This document shows positions 17,415 through 18,557 of a stretch of DNA of 18,557 bases, in pieces. Under the pieces are notes generated by a model. That model made no database searches. It saw only the letters and a program-made list of their open reading frames with translations, and was not told the origin of the DNA. The DNA comes from Pelagophyceae sp. CCMP2097 (lineage: Eukaryota; Sar; Pelagophyceae), in contig MU657400.1 in NCBI GenBank assembly GCA_026770575.1, positions 37,414 to 55,970 on the forward strand. Reading direction: 5' to 3'. Positions within the stretch are counted from its first letter, which is position 1, and each line of letters begins with the position of its first letter. Position numbers and translations under genes: made by a program.

Positions 17415-17490
17415 AGAGGGCGCTCTCTGGACCATGCTGCATGCTTTGATCGTCAAGATCGGACACCTAGCGCCTGAGCTACGCCCGCCC
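17415..17490 (-). tRNA. Weak tRNA-like sequence, minus strand
   Basis: The minus strand begins GGGCGGGCGTAGCTCAGGCG, containing a good box A (TAGCTCAGGCG, 17471-17481). A poor box-B-like GGTCCAGAG (17425-17433) follows at a suitable distance. The 3' acceptor strand does not match well. Probably a relic or SINE. Confidence 0.25.
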
Positions 17491-17993
17491 AAAGGCCGCG
17501 AATAGTCGCCGACTATAGGCGGGGTTAATCATCGGCCGCGAGGTCGGGCCGACCCACCTCCAGTGACCCCTATACGGGCGTGAACGCAAGGCAGCGCCGT
17601 GCCGTGCAGGGCACGAGTGGACAGGGCAAGTCTGCGAGGCCACCGACCGTCGTTAAGATCGACGATATGTTGAAACTTATCATACTTTCAGGGGCCCGCA
17701 ATTGGCCCGCCGTGACATGGGTCGCGGGCCCTTTGTGTGCTGCGCTTGGTGCGCGTGCCGGTCCTCGCTCGTCACCGCAAGCGACCCACGATGTGCGGCA
17801 GCGGCGGCGTCTCAGCGGAGCGGGGCTCGACGCGCCAGGGCTTGGACGTGCTCTTGCGTCGTCCGCGCGAGCTCATGTTTGCCGGGGTGCTTGAGGCGGC
17901 TGCAGCCGGCGAGCCGCGCCGGCGCTGTACCTGTGTTTCAAAGCGGAGCGCGCCGCCAGCGGCTGAATTGGGCCCGTATCTGGGACGATTTTC
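17491..17993. other. GC-rich stretch, no recognised gene
   Basis: Three overlapping plus-strand ORFs of 104-128 codons (17580-18088) use different frames over the same bases. None has a recognisable domain. Confidence 0.35.
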
Positions 17994-18026
17994 CGCTGAC
18001 TATCCACCGACTATCCGCCGACTATC
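17994..18026. repeat. Three 11-bp tandem units ending CGACTATC
   Basis: CGCTGACTATC, CACCGACTATC and CGCCGACTATC in succession. A related GCCGACTATAGG lies near 17508. Confidence 0.8.
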
Positions 18027-18101
18027 AAAATCTCATCTTTCGACCGCTCCACCGAGACGACGCGTTAGACTCTGACAAAAATTCTTAAATTATTAGAGAG
18101 C

Positions 18102-18128
18102 TTCAGCTCAAAGTGACACCCTATCGGA
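18102..18128. repeat. CCCTATCG repeat, copy 2
   Basis: Matches 16102-16128 with a few mismatches. CCTATCG-type units continue to about 18180. Confidence 0.7.
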
Positions 18129-18180
18129 TGCATATCCTATCGTATCCATCGGACAAGATCAAACTCATATCCTATCGAAC

Positions 18181-18557
18181 TGATCTGCTTATTTTGGAGA
18201 CGACGGCGTTGTCTTATGGAGGGGTCAAGGATATCGGTCAGTTCTCGTCGGAATGAGGCGCTGAATGGCCCTATCGACGCGCCTTGGTCCCGCAGGGCTG
18301 GCCCTAACTTTGTTTCGCGTTGGGGGTACCCCTTGGGCAGCAGCGACGTGGCATCGGAAGGCGCGTGAGGAGCATGCGTTCGGGCCCTTGCGGGACCCGC
18401 CACGCGCCGGCAACCGGCAGAAACTGCGCGCAGGCGCCCGCAACCAATCCGGCAGCGCTCGGAACCGGCCGCGACAGCGCATCGCGGGTGGGTGCGAACT
18501 CGAACACAAGTACCCAAAACGCCGATTCCGCTAGAGTCGACGCACCATGCGGAAAAT
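18181..18557. other. Window end, no supported gene
   Basis: Overlapping ORFs on both strands of ~90-126 codons, without recognisable domains. Nothing else is seen. Confidence 0.3.

Noticed and set aside
16725..17492. 255-codon minus ORF as a gene
   Set aside because: It runs across two tRNA-like relics and has no recognisable domain apart from a short PPR-like piece.
18531..18541. CTAGAGTCGAC, like a cloning polylinker
   Set aside because: An 11-base match at the window end without neighbouring polylinker sites; flagged only as possible but unproven vector carry-over.

Overview
The window comes from a eukaryotic nuclear genome, most likely a photosynthetic or heterotrophic stramenopile. A pelagophyte fits best; a haptophyte or dinoflagellate cannot be excluded. 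The reasons are GC-rich genes interrupted by short spliceosomal introns of 49-251 bp, an organelle-type OPR/HPR-like repeat protein of the kind expanded in algae, a two-site SERCA-type calcium pump, and AT-richer gene-free stretches packed with decayed transposable elements. No prokaryotic gene organisation is seen. The taxon is inferred from protein style only.

Layout. 168-931: a 750-bp element with 40-bp terminal inverted repeats and a 7-bp direct repeat on its flanks, enclosing a 152-codon ORF. 1504-2047: first copy (A) of a ~540-bp dispersed repeat containing a long hairpin. 2285-5472 (minus): five-exon gene for an 855-aa protein with an N-terminal RRM and about 18 repeats of ~37 aa. 5473-7493: no convincing gene, but strong hairpins, a tRNA-like relic and a TTCTGAAC/GTTCAGAA cluster. 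7494-8202: element with 26-bp perfect terminal inverted repeats. 8221-8758: second copy (B) of the dispersed repeat. 8759-10237: repeat fragments and two tandem duplications. 10227-11200 (minus): decayed ORF of transposon type with a frameshift and an in-frame TGA. 11280-15227 (plus): seven-exon SERCA gene (1136 aa) with an N-terminal presequence. 15568-16032: Tc1/mariner-like MITE with a TA target duplication. 16033-18557: tRNA-like relics, short repeats and a possible PPR fragment, with no secure gene.

The two real genes were rebuilt across all introns by keeping the reading frame and the family motifs; both models stay in frame from ATG to stop. They are not functionally linked: one is a predicted organellar RNA-binding factor, the other a calcium pump. 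All ten inferred introns end in AG followed by G, four begin GTGCGT or GTGCGC-like with an adjacent proto-splice G, and one begins with GC. Most of the remaining structure is mobile-element sequence. The most unusual signal is the hairpin shared by repeat copies A and B, in which a C-G pair has changed to T-A on both arms while the encoded peptide has drifted.
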